From JADCRZ01 sp031399065 (GTDB taxonomy: Bacteria > Bacteroidota > Bacteroidia > Chitinophagales > Chitinophagaceae), in the NCBI GenBank assembly GCA_031399065.1, contig JANNOM010000111.1, forward strand, positions 1 through 64,000: 64,000 nucleotides of DNA, given 5' to 3'. The position numbers and the translations under genes were made by a program. Below, one piece after another: positions 1 to 9,681 of this stretch. Below the pieces are notes generated by a model. The model saw only the letters and a list, made by a program, of their open reading frames with translations. It did not search any database and had not been told where the DNA came from. The stretch's first letter is position 1, and every line of letters begins with the position of its first letter.

Positions 1-1103
1 AGGGTATAAAATTGTTCGGCGAATTCCGCCTGTGCTTCTTCTGTCCATAGGCCTTCGCGCCAGCCGCCTGTAATGGGCTTGCCGGAAGATTGAGGTATAA
101 ATTCCGTGATATGTAAAGGAAGTCCCAGATCTTTAAATTTGTCGAACGTGGCCACTATTTCTAAAGGAGAGAACCACATTTCGCGGGGTTCGTGTGCCTG
201 TATGCCGATGCCCGTTACGGGTGTGCGGCGCTTTTGCAGTTCTGCTATGAGGTCATAAAATTTCTGCCTTACATCCGGCTTCGCTATTATATAAAATTCA
301 TTTATGATAAAATCGCCATTGTCATCTGCTTCATGCGCCCATTTGTACGATTTTTCTACCCAGGGAACAATTTGCTCCAGCGTAATACCGGTCGTATTAT
401 AACGGGTTCCTTCATCGATCAGGCTTGGTCCGAATACTGAATCCTTCAATGCTATTTCCCAGGGAACCGTGGTCACGGGCTCATTCACTACATCCCATAT
501 TTTTACCTGGTCTTTAAAGCCACCTACCAGGTTCCATATCCTTGCCTTGTACAGTTCGGTAGCTTTGTCGTACGGCAGTTTTAATAACCATCTCGGGGTA
601 CCGGACATATTAGTCCATCCAATGGTATGCCCTTTGGGCGTTATCCCGTTTTCCATGCACCAGTCCAGTTTACGTTGAAATGCCTGCCATTCAGGTTTTC
701 CCTGTTGCTTTTCATACGGAGCCCATTTGATGGTGAGTTCGGTGAAATTAAAAAGAGCCTTGAACCCGTCCTGGAATTTTTTTACTTCATCCGGTGAAAG
801 CCGGGGACTGAACATTTCTTCACTCAGGTTACCGAAAAGAAAATCCTGTGTTTGCTGCGTTATATGCAGTTTAACATTCCGCAATGGTTTGCCCATCGAA
901 TCGGTAACGATCATTGAAATATCTCCCTTTCTGAATTTTTCTATATTCTCTCTTGCCTTTGAGAGCAGTTGCTCTTCCACTTTTCTTTTTTCATCTGTTT
1001 GTGCCTGTGCAGTACCGGCGCTTAATAGCGGGAAAAAGAGCAGCAGTAGAATAGATTTTAAAAGGGTTTTATACTGGAAATGTACAGAAGTGAATGGTCG
1101 CAT
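1..1103 (-). CDS. GH10 endo-beta-1,4-xylanase-like protein, 3' end beyond window
   Basis: This is a secreted glycoside hydrolase family 10 protein, read by translating the minus strand from ATG at 1103; 367 residues are visible and the C-terminus lies outside the window. A hydrophobic signal segment (about residues 14-34) is followed by a short beta-sandwich-like N-terminal module and the TIM barrel. The acid/base motif WDVVNEP (Glu208) and the nucleophile motif ITEF (Glu334) are both visible, so the enzyme is probably active. GH10 enzymes cleave internal xylan bonds by a retaining mechanism. It is the last visible gene of the minus-strand catabolic cluster, 167 bp downstream of the jelly-roll protein gene. 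The exact substrate is inferred from family only. Confidence 0.9.
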   Translation of the reverse strand, partial: MRPFTSVHFQYKTLLKSILLLLFFPLLSAGTAQAQTDEKRKVEEQLLSKARENIEKFRKGDISMIVTDSMGKPLRNVKLHITQQTQDFLFGNLSEEMFSPRLSPDEVKKFQDGFKALFNFTELTIKWAPYEKQQGKPEWQAFQRKLDWCMENGITPKGHTIGWTNMSGTPRWLLKLPYDKATELYKARIWNLVGGFKDQVKIWDVVNEPVTTVPWEIALKDSVFGPSLIDEGTRYNTTGITLEQIVPWVEKSYKWAHEADDNGDFIINEFYIIAKPDVRQKFYDLIAELQKRRTPVTGIGIQAHEPREMWFSPLEIVATFDKFKDLGLPLHITEFIPQSSGKPITGGWREGLWTEEAQAEFAEQFYT

Positions 1104-1270
1104 GGCAACAATCTTTTGTTTGAAAGGTAATGCATTTTTCAGGAAAAATATTTCATCGGGTTATCTGCCAGGAAGGCAGCGGATCCCAGGGAAACACCGG
1201 AGCGTGGCTTTTAACGATTTAATGAAAAAATCTCTTCTTGCTCATTTCGTCCTAACCGGTTTTAATGAAA

Positions 1271-2287
1271 TTAAGGCCTTTTATTTTTCCAAAGCTTAAA
1301 ATCATCCCAATATATCTGCAACGCCTTGCCCTGCGATTTCATAAAAGCTACTATTTCTTTAGAAGTGTAAAGTTTGAGCGGACTAAAGCCCGTAACTCCA
1401 TTGGGCGATTTATCTTTGGTATAATGGGTATAATTGGTGATGTCGAAGATGACCTGTCTGCTTCCCCCATCAGGTGTAACGGTCATGTAAAAACGGCCGG
1501 TATTTTTATCTCCTTCCTTATAATAATAGTCCATGGTGAACCACTTACCGACGGGCACTTTAAAAGTGGTATTATCGCCTCGCCATATCTCCTTCTGGCC
1601 TTTGTCTTCGGCGTTCAGAATAAAGATAAGATCGCTTGTGGCGGCGGACGGCTTGCCGATACCAAGCGTTACCCGGAACCCGTTTTCTTCACCGGGCACC
1701 CACCATTCGTTGTTCCAGAACTCCGAAATAGTTAGCCAGCCTATTTTATTGGGGTAATTTTTAAGCGCGTTAAAGTCTTCATGCAGGAACACTCTTACCG
1801 ATTGATAAAATTCTCTGTAGCCCTCTCTGATGCCGTATATATCCGTTTGAATCCTTGCCTTTTGCTGGTGTTCGGTAGCAACCCAGGAATCGTTCAGCCA
1901 AAAAGCAAGTACTTTGTTCTGCGGGTTGCCCGGCTCGGGAATGATCTTCGCATATCTTTTGGTAGAATCGCCGCCGGTATATTCGATCAGGAACTGTCCG
2001 CCGTCTGGGTTATCGTCCATGTCTTTCACCCAATCGTTCTTTTCCCGAAGGGTATTGTCTACTCCCACTATATCGTCTATAGCGAAACCCTGCGATATGA
2101 ATCCGGGTATTTCTTTTGAATCGATTATCACCCTGGAGCTACCTTCAAAACCTGTCTGGAATACCAGTACACCCTTTTTAGAAGCAGATTCCTGCCCGTA
2201 CACGGCGGGGGCGGCAAACCCTGTAACGAATATATAGCCGGCTGCGGCAATCCATGCAACCATACGTGTAGTAATAATCATGATCAC
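1271..2287 (-). CDS. Secreted concanavalin A-like (jelly-roll) protein, possible polysaccharide lyase
   Basis: This 338-residue protein has an N-terminal signal segment (about residues 1-30, ending near AVYGQ). The rest is rich in beta-strand and aromatic residues, as in concanavalin A-like sandwich proteins. The middle carries patterns such as YREFYQSVRVF and GWLTISEFWNN, and the C-terminus ends in a strand typical of such folds (ALQIYWDDFKLW). Related proteins in Bacteroidota are annotated as polysaccharide lyase-like or hypothetical. No catalytic residues can be assigned with confidence. It lies 10 bp downstream of the creatininase-family gene and upstream of the GH10 gene, so a glycan-binding or glycan-cleaving role outside the cytoplasm is the reasonable inference. 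Confidence 0.7.
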   Translation of the reverse strand: MIMIITTRMVAWIAAAGYIFVTGFAAPAVYGQESASKKGVLVFQTGFEGSSRVIIDSKEIPGFISQGFAIDDIVGVDNTLREKNDWVKDMDDNPDGGQFLIEYTGGDSTKRYAKIIPEPGNPQNKVLAFWLNDSWVATEHQQKARIQTDIYGIREGYREFYQSVRVFLHEDFNALKNYPNKIGWLTISEFWNNEWWVPGEENGFRVTLGIGKPSAATSDLIFILNAEDKGQKEIWRGDNTTFKVPVGKWFTMDYYYKEGDKNTGRFYMTVTPDGGSRQVIFDITNYTHYTKDKSPNGVTGFSPLKLYTSKEIVAFMKSQGKALQIYWDDFKLWKNKRP

Positions 2288-2297
2288 TTATTTTGAA

Positions 2298-3167
2298 TTA
2301 ATAAATATCTGTGCGTTCATAGGGCTTCCATATAGACGAATGGGGCGAAGGCATTTGCCCCTCCCTTATTTTTAATGTAGACCATTCTATGTTTCGTTCC
2401 CGCAGTTGCTGATACAGTTTTTCCGTTTCGTTATAGTGCATCATTTGACGGGATGGTTCTTTCCGGGAGCGGGGAAGTTCACTTATTATCCTGCCCAAAA
2501 AATGAAGGCATTGCTCGATAATATCTTTCCCCTTTTCCGCAGTAGCTTCCCGGGCGTCGTGTCCCTGTGCGAACCGACCCAGACTACCAGGCTCATTCAT
2601 ACGGTCGATGGCAGCCAGGTTTACCGTTTCCGGCCGCAGGTATAGTGACTGGGATATTTCATACACACCGGCATGATCCCCCTCGTACAACCCGGCCACC
2701 AGTTCAGGGTCGGCATATACCAGTACCTTCATGCCAGTATACTGTTCAAAGAGTTGCGCGGCCAGGCGAAAATCGTTTTGGTTACCACCGGAATGACCCG
2801 TAATAACAACCGCCGCCTCAAAGCCCGCATTAAAAAATGCACGCAACTGGTAAAGAAAAAAATGAAGCATCACATGCGGTGGCATACCGGTCATCAGCCC
2901 CGGGCGCTCTCCCAGCACTTCTGCCAGCCAGGGCGCATGATAGCCGGCTTCATGTATCTGGTAACCCTGCGTGGGAGCCACGATACCGCCAAACCTGCGG
3001 GCGGCTTCATCGCAAAGGTAATCTGCTTTAAATGTATCCAGCCCGAAAGTAGAGATGTGTCCATGTGGTTCGCAGATACCCATAGGCAGATATACCAGGG
3101 GCTGCTGCTGTTGCCTTTCCAGGAATTCGTCCGGGAACAATTCTGCCCAGCGGGTTTTAATGATCAT
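2298..3167 (-). CDS. Creatininase-family metal-dependent hydrolase
   Basis: This 289-residue cytoplasmic protein (no signal peptide) matches the creatininase family, whose members hydrolyse cyclic amides or C-N bonds using two metal ions. Family metal-ligand positions appear as E33-P-H35-G-H37 and D44 near the N-terminus, followed by the conserved TGHSGGN segment in the middle and GDHAGVYEIS near residue 165. Its ATG overlaps the stop of the upstream aldo/keto reductase by four bases (ATGA), which indicates translational coupling. Creatine metabolism is not suggested by the neighbours. A sugar-derived lactone, amide or amidine substrate of the surrounding pathway is more plausible, but this is inference. 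Confidence 0.85.
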   Translation of the reverse strand: MIIKTRWAELFPDEFLERQQQQPLVYLPMGICEPHGHISTFGLDTFKADYLCDEAARRFGGIVAPTQGYQIHEAGYHAPWLAEVLGERPGLMTGMPPHVMLHFFLYQLRAFFNAGFEAAVVITGHSGGNQNDFRLAAQLFEQYTGMKVLVYADPELVAGLYEGDHAGVYEISQSLYLRPETVNLAAIDRMNEPGSLGRFAQGHDAREATAEKGKDIIEQCLHFLGRIISELPRSRKEPSRQMMHYNETEKLYQQLRERNIEWSTLKIREGQMPSPHSSIWKPYERTDIY

Positions 3168-4201
3168 CCTTTTTGTTTTACCGACCCTTCTGCCTCGTTA
3201 GCCAGGTCAAGGTCATTTTTCTGCCAATATTTTTTGGTATAAAAGTTACGTATCCAGCGGTGGCGGGTACGCAGCTCATAGAAAATTTCATCGGATAAGG
3301 CCGGTTCGTCTGCCGCTTCGATATTTTCCCGGGCAAATTTTTCAATGTGCATAGAACTGATGGCAGTAGTAACTCCAGGATGTTTCAGTACAAACTTTAA
3401 TGCCAGCTTAGCCAGCGAACCGGCGTGTTCGGGAATATAATGTCGCAGTTCATTTACCCGTGCTATGTACATACTGCGGGGCACTTCTTCAAAAAAGGTT
3501 TTTCGGAAATCCTGCTGCTCAAAAACGATATCCTCCGTTAGAAAGCCGGTTAATCCCCCTTCGTCCATTACGCACCGGGCGATAACTGCTACCTGGTGCT
3601 GCTGGCAGATGGGTATTATACTATCCAGCGGGGTGGGGTCAAAAATATTGTAAATGAACTGTACCGAATCGATCAGGCCACTCATAATTATTGGCAGACC
3701 CGTGTCTGCGCGGCAATCCGGTAGCGACACACCGATAGAGCCTATTTTTCCTTCCTGCTTCAACTGCATCAATTCGTCTATCCAATATCCCGATACACCC
3801 CAATTGGGCCAGTAAAGGTGCAACTGAAGATTATCTATGTAGTCTGTTCCTAATAAACGGAGAGAAGTCTCCAGGTTCTCCCGCATCAGGTGCTTTGGAA
3901 ACACGTCTTCTACCCTGGAAGGAATAGCCCAGCGGGTATTATCGGGGCCATGACTTTGGATCTTGGTAGCGATAAAAGGCGGAGTGCCTTTCCATTGCTT
4001 CAGGGCTTTGCCCAGTATCTGTTCGGAGTTTCCATAATGCCGGGCCGTATCTATAAAGTTGCCGCCCTGCTCCAGAAAACGAAGTACCGAACGGATACCC
4101 TCCTGCTCGTCGAAGGTGCCGAAAGCACCTCCCAGTCCCATCGCCCCGTATTCTATGCGGGACACCTGCTTGCCTGTTTTTCCAAAATTCGCGTATTGCA
4201 T
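3164..4201 (-). CDS. Aldo/keto reductase
   Basis: This 345-residue protein is an NAD(P)H-dependent oxidoreductase of the aldo/keto reductase superfamily with a TIM-barrel fold. The start resembles the family (YANFGKTGKQVSRIEYGAMG), the catalytic Asp/Tyr region appears as FIDTARHYGNSEQILG, and the catalytic Lys is in FIATKIQSHG. A later His is seen in LQLHLYWPNWG. The C-terminus is longer than in minimal family members and has the usual VTTAISSM cofactor-binding stretch. It overlaps the creatininase-family gene by four bases and probably works in the same pathway, oxidising or reducing a sugar-derived carbonyl. Confidence 0.88.
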   Translation of the reverse strand: MQYANFGKTGKQVSRIEYGAMGLGGAFGTFDEQEGIRSVLRFLEQGGNFIDTARHYGNSEQILGKALKQWKGTPPFIATKIQSHGPDNTRWAIPSRVEDVFPKHLMRENLETSLRLLGTDYIDNLQLHLYWPNWGVSGYWIDELMQLKQEGKIGSIGVSLPDCRADTGLPIIMSGLIDSVQFIYNIFDPTPLDSIIPICQQHQVAVIARCVMDEGGLTGFLTEDIVFEQQDFRKTFFEEVPRSMYIARVNELRHYIPEHAGSLAKLALKFVLKHPGVTTAISSMHIEKFARENIEAADEPALSDEIFYELRTRHRWIRNFYTKKYWQKNDLDLANEAEGSVKQKG

Positions 4202-4256
4202 GGCTTATTGATTTTATATGTACACTAAAGCTAAAGAGCCATTAAAGGCAGACCAG

Positions 4257-5213
4257 TTATGGAATACTTTTGACGGCCGCATAAAAATCCTTTTTCATTT
4301 CTTCTGCCCGGATACCGGTAAATATCGTCACTTTACGACGGGTGTTTTCAGGGGGTGTAAGCACCTCCCGGGTAGCGGCAAGCTCCGGTTTCAACAGGGC
4401 TTCCACCAGCGCCAGATCCCATAACGTTCTTACGGCATCCTGCGGATTGGTTTCTTCCCATCGTTGTTTAAGCAGGTTTTCAACGGGAACCCCGCTGCGC
4501 AATATTTTATATAGAGCATCCTTTTCAAATCTGAATGAATACACCACATCCGTTGGCATTATGACTAAATTGACAGAAGGGTGGTCGAGCAGGTAGTCGA
4601 ATGCGTTCAGGTCGTTACGAATGTTAAACTCACTCTTGTTCCAATATTCTTTTTCTATATTGTATTTAGCTCCCAGGGCATAGCAAACTATGCGGGAGGC
4701 GATAGTGGTATCTAATGCGATAGCCGAAGCAATATTGGTGAGCGCGCCTAAACTTACAACGATCAGCTTTTCTTTTCCGGGCAACTGTTTTACTGCCTGT
4801 ATAATAGCCTGGGCGGCAGGTGAGTTGCGGGGTTCCATTCCTCCCCAGGCCCGGCCCATTTGCCTGTCGGCTCCCAGCGGATGTAAAATAGCCGATTTAT
4901 GAAGGATCGCCAGCAATTCCTCATTTAATTGCTGCGATATCTGCACAGTGTGTATCCCTTTTGTATCGTACTGGTTCCATTTCTCAAAAGCTACCAGGTC
5001 GGCATTATTAAAATGAGCTGAACTGATACCTGCTATAACGACACCGGGCTCTGCCAGCAGTCTGACCAAAGCATACACATCATCCGTTTCATTACCGGTA
5101 TCGGCATCGATCCAAACCCGCTTTGCCTGCTGGCCAAAGAGGTGTGCGGCACTGCATACCAGCAAAAAAAACGGCAGACATACCAGCCGGTAGTTAACAG
5201 GATATTTTTTCAT
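4257..5213 (-). CDS. Secreted nucleoside hydrolase-like protein
   Basis: This 318-residue protein resembles inosine/uridine-preferring nucleoside hydrolases, which cleave N-glycosidic bonds with a calcium ion bound to an N-terminal aspartate cluster. The family signature DTDxGNDxDD is present in altered form, DADTGNETDDVYAL (residues 37-50). A signal segment (residues 8-27) would take the protein to the periplasm, which is unusual for nucleotide salvage but common for the Bacteroidota proteins of this type in glycan clusters. Downstream features such as IVVSLGALTNIA match the family. It may act on a glycoside other than a nucleoside. It sits between the epimerase-like gene and the first aldo/keto reductase in the same orientation. 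Confidence 0.8.
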   Translation of the reverse strand: MKKYPVNYRLVCLPFFLLVCSAAHLFGQQAKRVWIDADTGNETDDVYALVRLLAEPGVVIAGISSAHFNNADLVAFEKWNQYDTKGIHTVQISQQLNEELLAILHKSAILHPLGADRQMGRAWGGMEPRNSPAAQAIIQAVKQLPGKEKLIVVSLGALTNIASAIALDTTIASRIVCYALGAKYNIEKEYWNKSEFNIRNDLNAFDYLLDHPSVNLVIMPTDVVYSFRFEKDALYKILRSGVPVENLLKQRWEETNPQDAVRTLWDLALVEALLKPELAATREVLTPPENTRRKVTIFTGIRAEEMKKDFYAAVKSIP

Positions 5214-5297
5214 ATCGCTTTTTTATTTCAGCTATTTCCCCGGGGCAGTGCTGCCAGGGAAAGCGCATTATACTAGTTGTTTTTTACGGTCTACAAA

Positions 5298-6221
5298 TTA
5301 CCGATTTGCAAGCAAACTCCTTATGTTACCAGGGTAAGCAGCCAGTGCCAGTTCCGGCTCTTCTATTTCCGGATGCCATAATTTCTCCCACTCAAAGCTA
5401 TAGAACCCTTTAAAGGAGGCTTTATCCAGCACCGAAACAGCTTCTTTTACCGGGGCCACTCCCTTTCCTATCAAAACATATTTCATCTTGCCATTTTCCC
5501 AAACAACGTCTTTTACGTGCACATGATAGATATAGTTCTGCAGTTTTTTAAATACATCGGCCGGTGCTTGTTTGGTAACCGACCACATGTTCACGATATC
5601 CCAGATCATGCCCGCATTATGATTTTTTGTATGGCTCATTACATACAAAAGGTCATCCGCATCCACTACATCGCCATGCGATTCCATCAATACTGTCACG
5701 CTACTTTCCTTTGCATAATCGCCCAGTAGCGATAAATTTTCAACGATGGTATCCAGGGATTTTTTCCGCTCTTCGCCGGGCAAAAGTTTTTCAGGAAAGA
5801 CCCTGACATACCTGCAATCGAGTTGATGTGCAAGGTCGATAAACCTTTTTCCCTCGTCCAGGTTTTTTTCCTTTGGTGCTTTATCGCGGTGATGCAACTG
5901 CGCCGAAGAACCAATTCCCGCTACTACCAGGTTATTCCCGGCAACCATACGTTTCGTGTCAGCGAGATTGGCTGCGCTGAAATACTTCACTTTAGGAAGG
6001 TCCATTTCGCCGGCGATAACACGGATCTCTATACCCTGGTAACCGTTTGCGGCAGCAAATTGTACGACGGCGGGCAGATCCCATTTAGGGCAACCGAGTG
6101 TGGAAAAAGATAATTTCAAGTTCCCGGCATCTCCTCCAAACGGAAGGCTGTTACCTATGGCAATACCTGCCACTGCCAGGCCGGATTGTTTAATGAAGTC
6201 GCGTCGTTTTGTATATGGCAT
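5298..6221 (-). CDS. Sugar phosphate isomerase/epimerase family protein with Tat-type signal
   Basis: This 307-residue protein has a xylose-isomerase-like TIM barrel. The N-terminus TKRRDFIKQSG followed by a short hydrophobic run is a Tat-type signal, so export in folded form is likely. Metal-ligand positions of the family are visible as VLMESHGD (around residue 195), MIWDIVNMW, HVHVKDV (around 235) and the closing FEWEK. Many secreted members occur in Bacteroidota sugar-degradation clusters, but the reaction is generally unassigned. It lies only four bases downstream of the BASS transporter gene, so the two are probably co-transcribed and may share a substrate. Confidence 0.85.
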   Translation of the reverse strand: MPYTKRRDFIKQSGLAVAGIAIGNSLPFGGDAGNLKLSFSTLGCPKWDLPAVVQFAAANGYQGIEIRVIAGEMDLPKVKYFSAANLADTKRMVAGNNLVVAGIGSSAQLHHRDKAPKEKNLDEGKRFIDLAHQLDCRYVRVFPEKLLPGEERKKSLDTIVENLSLLGDYAKESSVTVLMESHGDVVDADDLLYVMSHTKNHNAGMIWDIVNMWSVTKQAPADVFKKLQNYIYHVHVKDVVWENGKMKYVLIGKGVAPVKEAVSVLDKASFKGFYSFEWEKLWHPEIEEPELALAAYPGNIRSLLANR

Positions 6222-6225
6222 ATCG

Positions 6226-7320
6226 TTATTTATTTTCGTTATTTTCTTTTACCGGCCTGCTGCCCCACCAGGTGGCTATCAGGGAAAACGTTGTATTCAT
6301 GATAGGACCGTTAACGGCGGGAGCCAGTCCTACCGTTGCTATTTTACCCATCTGCGCGGCCAGTCCCGATGCCAGTCCGCCATTCTGCATCCCCACTTCT
6401 ATCGCGATAGTGCGGCTGTTTTGTTCAGACAATCCAAATAATCGCGAACCCCAGTAACCAAGCATTAGTCCCACCGTCATGTGCAGGAACATCGCCAATA
6501 CCAACGCCATACCCATGGTAAGCATATTATCGCGGCCAGCGGCTGTAATAATGATAATGATGAATGCTATGCCTGCCATCGATATCTTCGGCATCACTTT
6601 ATCTATCCAGTCCGCTTTCTTATGAAAGAAATGATTAAAGAAAACGCCCAGGAAGATAGGAATAATTACGAGTTTTAAGATATCCAGAAGCATATCCATA
6701 AAACTGACGGGTACAAACTGGCCACCGAGCAGCTTCATCAGCAAAGGCGTCATCAGCGGAGCCATCAACGTGGATACAGCGGTGACGGCCACGGACAATG
6801 CCAGGTTAGCCTTTGCGATAAATGCAATTACATTGCTTGCCAGTCCGCTCGGCATACAACCTACCAGCACCACGCCGGCTGCTATCTCCGGTGGGAAGCC
6901 GAAAGTTTTAGCGATGGTAAAGCCCACAAGCGGCATAATGGTGTAATGGCAGAATACGCCTACTAGTACCGCCTTCGGCATTTTCATTACGCCCGACAGA
7001 TCATGCCAGCTCATGGTACAGCCCACGCCAAACGTTATGATCTGCAACAGGGGAACAATCATTTTCTTTAAAGGAAAATTGCCGATGCTGTTGAAATATT
7101 GAGGAAACGTCATAGATACGGTTACCGACGCCAGTATAATAACTGTATAAGAGAATTTTTTCAGTTGCCCGCTCTGCATCATCGTAAAAGCCAGCAACAG
7201 CCAGAATACCGTTAACGCCAATCCGCCGTCTACGTAATTATTCATAACAAATAAATACAGGGCGATGCACAGCGAAACCAGGGTGCTGATGGTCGATATT
7301 TTTTTGAGTGGATTTTTCAT
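6226..7320 (-). CDS. Bile acid:sodium symporter (BASS) family transporter
   Basis: This 364-residue inner-membrane protein has about ten hydrophobic segments and the BASS-family features GCTMSWHDLSGVMKMP, VGCMPSGLASNVIAF and EVGMQNGGLASGLA, the last two belonging to the sodium- and substrate-binding crossover region. BASS proteins import organic anions such as bile acids, pyruvate or keto acids with sodium. Its place between an aldo/keto reductase (2 bp upstream) and a sugar isomerase-like gene (4 bp downstream) suggests it takes up an acidic sugar product of the extracellular enzymes. Cargo cannot be read from the sequence. Confidence 0.88.
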   Translation of the reverse strand: MKNPLKKISTISTLVSLCIALYLFVMNNYVDGGLALTVFWLLLAFTMMQSGQLKKFSYTVIILASVTVSMTFPQYFNSIGNFPLKKMIVPLLQIITFGVGCTMSWHDLSGVMKMPKAVLVGVFCHYTIMPLVGFTIAKTFGFPPEIAAGVVLVGCMPSGLASNVIAFIAKANLALSVAVTAVSTLMAPLMTPLLMKLLGGQFVPVSFMDMLLDILKLVIIPIFLGVFFNHFFHKKADWIDKVMPKISMAGIAFIIIIITAAGRDNMLTMGMALVLAMFLHMTVGLMLGYWGSRLFGLSEQNSRTIAIEVGMQNGGLASGLAAQMGKIATVGLAPAVNGPIMNTTFSLIATWWGSRPVKENNENK

Positions 7321-7322
7321 TC

Positions 7323-8315
7323 TTACAACGATACGTTCATATTGAGCAATGCATTATTTATGGCATCCATTTCTTCCGTCGTTAACCGGAATGATGTGGC
7401 TTTTACATTATCAAGCATTTGTTCCGCATCCCTTGCGCCTACCAGCACGGAAGTAATGGCGGGTTGCTGCATCGTCCAGTTAATGGTAAGCTGGGCCAGG
7501 CTGATGCCTCTTTCCACGGCTATATACCCTATAGTATCCAGCATTTTCATCACTTCCTGGTGATTGTGCGGTTTAAAATAAGGCGTGTTGGGCCGGTGAT
7601 CTCCTTCATTAAAAATATGACCCGGTTTTATTTTACCTGTCAGCAATCCTTTCTGAAGAGAAGTATGTGGTAGAATGCCGATGCCATTCTGCAGACAAAA
7701 AGGTACCAGTTCTTTTTCAATGCCACGGTTCACCATACTGTAAGCGACCTGGTTGGTAGAAACAGGCAAAACGTTGTTGGCTCTTTCTAAAAGGTCTATC
7801 GGGCAATTGCAAACACCGGCTGCCCTTATTTTACCCTGTTGCTTTAAAATATCCAGGGCTTCCATGGTTTCTTCTATGGGTGTAGTACTCTCCGGCCAAT
7901 GCATCTGGAGCAGGTCTATATAATCTGTCTGCAAGCGTACGAGGCTGCGTTCGCATTCCTCCATCACACTCTGCCTGCCGTTAAATTTATATACTTTTAC
8001 CGCGTTGCCTTCGTTGTCTTTTGTGTCGAATGCAAAATCGCCCTGTTGCCCGTCCCACTTCATGCCAAATTTGGTCAGTATCTGCACTTTGTCGCGCTTC
8101 CCCCTGATAGTGTTGCCAACTATGGTTTCACTGTGGCCCATACCGTACACAGGGGCCGTATCGATAGTAGTAACGCCATTGTCGATGGCCGCTTCTATGG
8201 CCTTAATAGCGTCGCCTTCATCGGCACCTCCCCAAAACCAGCCACCGATGGCAAATGCACCATAGGTAATGGCCGATACCTGTACGGATGTTTTAGGCAA
8301 ATTTCTATACTCCAT
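7323..8315 (-). CDS. Aldo/keto reductase (second in cluster)
   Basis: This is a second aldo/keto reductase, distinct in sequence from the one at 3164-4201. The start at 8315 (MEYRNLPKT) matches the usual family N-terminus; an in-frame ATG 33 bases earlier would add eleven uncharacteristic residues. The catalytic region appears as TTIDTAPVYGMGHSE, the Lys in ILTKFGMKW, and the His in LLQMHWPES. The C-terminus carries the cofactor motif SVLVGARDAEQ. Enzymes of this branch oxidise or reduce aldoses such as fucose, xylose or glucose. It lies 2 bp upstream of the BASS transporter gene and 110 bp downstream of the GH105-like gene. Confidence 0.88.
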   Translation of the reverse strand: MEYRNLPKTSVQVSAITYGAFAIGGWFWGGADEGDAIKAIEAAIDNGVTTIDTAPVYGMGHSETIVGNTIRGKRDKVQILTKFGMKWDGQQGDFAFDTKDNEGNAVKVYKFNGRQSVMEECERSLVRLQTDYIDLLQMHWPESTTPIEETMEALDILKQQGKIRAAGVCNCPIDLLERANNVLPVSTNQVAYSMVNRGIEKELVPFCLQNGIGILPHTSLQKGLLTGKIKPGHIFNEGDHRPNTPYFKPHNHQEVMKMLDTIGYIAVERGISLAQLTINWTMQQPAITSVLVGARDAEQMLDNVKATSFRLTTEEMDAINNALLNMNVSL

Positions 8316-8425
8316 GTTAATTGTTGATTCGTGGTTACTGAAACTCATATAATACCTACTGCTTCAAAAATTTGCTACCCAGATACCAACATTATGGTAG
8401 CGGGTACCAGATTTCCCCTTGCGCA

Positions 8426-9640
8426 TTAAGATCTGGTCATTTCATCTGCCGCCAGCATTAAAATACCAGGCACAAAACCCCGGAAGTTTTTATCCATCAG
8501 GTCTACTTTTTTTTCTTCTGCTGTTACAGCCCAGCCGGTATATGCATTGTGCACTTTACCTTCCGTATCCACGCTGTTTTTAATAAATTCCCAGCCTTTG
8601 TTGCAAAGCACATTATAATTAGCAGGTATCCATCCGTTACGCATAGCTTCTTTTACCGAAGCAATTACCATGGCTATGCCCGTTACTTCTTCGGGAGAAG
8701 ATGGATCGTCTACCAGTACATGCAGTCCACCATTTTTACCCTGGTATTTAGCTGCGCCGTCGGCAATTGTTTTCATGGCTTCTGCGGCTACTTTAAATTG
8801 AGGATGTGTTTTGGGCAGGTAGCGAAGCAAACCGCTGATAGCCCAGATTAACCATCCCTGGGAGCGGCACCAGTATGTTTTGCCTGGTTCTCCTTTAAAG
8901 AGTCCGGTACGTACAATTCCTTTTTCTTTATCGAGGAAATATTCGATCCCCTGGTTCAACTGATAAATGGATTGCTTCCAGTAAACAGCCGCCACATCGG
9001 GCTTACTTAAACTTGCTGCTATGGCATTGGCACGGGTAGCCCAATACGCCGTATCGGGAATGGCAAAATTGATGTAATTAAAATCATCATGCGCCAGCAT
9101 ACCAAACCTGTCACGACCTGCATAATGCAGAATAGCATCTGCTACGTCTATACAAACCTGCCTGGCAATTTTACTATTGTTCAATTTATATAATTCATAC
9201 ACGGGGAAAGAAACACCCAGGTTGGCTGAGTAGATAACAAATGCCAATGGGCCCTCTCTTAATATGCGTGCACGCGGTCCCTCGTACTGTTTGTAGTATT
9301 CTTCATCGGTTAGTTTGCTGTCATTTTCTACATGGTAATTAAACCATTTAGTTGAATAATCCAGGCCCTCTTTATACCCGCGTTTGGCGAAACGCAGCAG
9401 GCCTTCTACCTGGATGGTACCATCCCAATCGGTATTCACTTTTTTATATTCCTGTTGTAATACATTTTTTATCAGTTGCCGGATATTGGCAGGAAGTTCC
9501 GCCGGCAGACCCTTATCTTCAAAATCTTTTGTTTTAAAAAAAAGGTTATCATCAATGGTTTTGCTTTCAGCCAGTAATGGTAATATGGCCGAACCAGCAG
9601 TAAGGGATAATAAAAGACCGGCGAAATTTCTTCTTTCCAT
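8426..9640 (-). CDS. Secreted GH88/GH105-like unsaturated glycuronyl hydrolase
   Basis: This 404-residue protein begins with a signal segment (residues 5-25) and then shows the alpha/alpha-barrel pattern of GH105/GH88 enzymes. These release unsaturated uronic acids from the ends made by polysaccharide lyases through hydration of the double bond. Recognisable positions are AHDDFNYINF (likely active-site aspartate region), TYWCRSQGWLIWAISG (equivalent of the family's WGRGNGW) and PEEVTGIAMVIAS. The WCRSQGW variant and the DDF region differ from typical YteR/YesR sequences, so the exact substrate is unclear. It follows the LamG/YesU-like gene by 41 bp, an arrangement reminiscent of GH105 genes beside YesU in rhamnogalacturonan loci. 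Confidence 0.8.
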   Translation of the reverse strand: MERRNFAGLLLSLTAGSAILPLLAESKTIDDNLFFKTKDFEDKGLPAELPANIRQLIKNVLQQEYKKVNTDWDGTIQVEGLLRFAKRGYKEGLDYSTKWFNYHVENDSKLTDEEYYKQYEGPRARILREGPLAFVIYSANLGVSFPVYELYKLNNSKIARQVCIDVADAILHYAGRDRFGMLAHDDFNYINFAIPDTAYWATRANAIAASLSKPDVAAVYWKQSIYQLNQGIEYFLDKEKGIVRTGLFKGEPGKTYWCRSQGWLIWAISGLLRYLPKTHPQFKVAAEAMKTIADGAAKYQGKNGGLHVLVDDPSSPEEVTGIAMVIASVKEAMRNGWIPANYNVLCNKGWEFIKNSVDTEGKVHNAYTGWAVTAEEKKVDLMDKNFRGFVPGILMLAADEMTRS

Positions 9641-9681
9641 GATGGTTGACTTTTTTCAATTTATGTGTTTCGGACATTTAA

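Noticed and set aside
727..1299. 190-codon plus-strand frame at the left end
   Set aside because: It is antisense to the GH10 gene, whose catalytic motifs are intact on the minus strand.
2673..3242. 189-codon plus-strand frame opposite the creatininase-family gene
   Set aside because: No signal or family features; the minus-strand gene is well supported.
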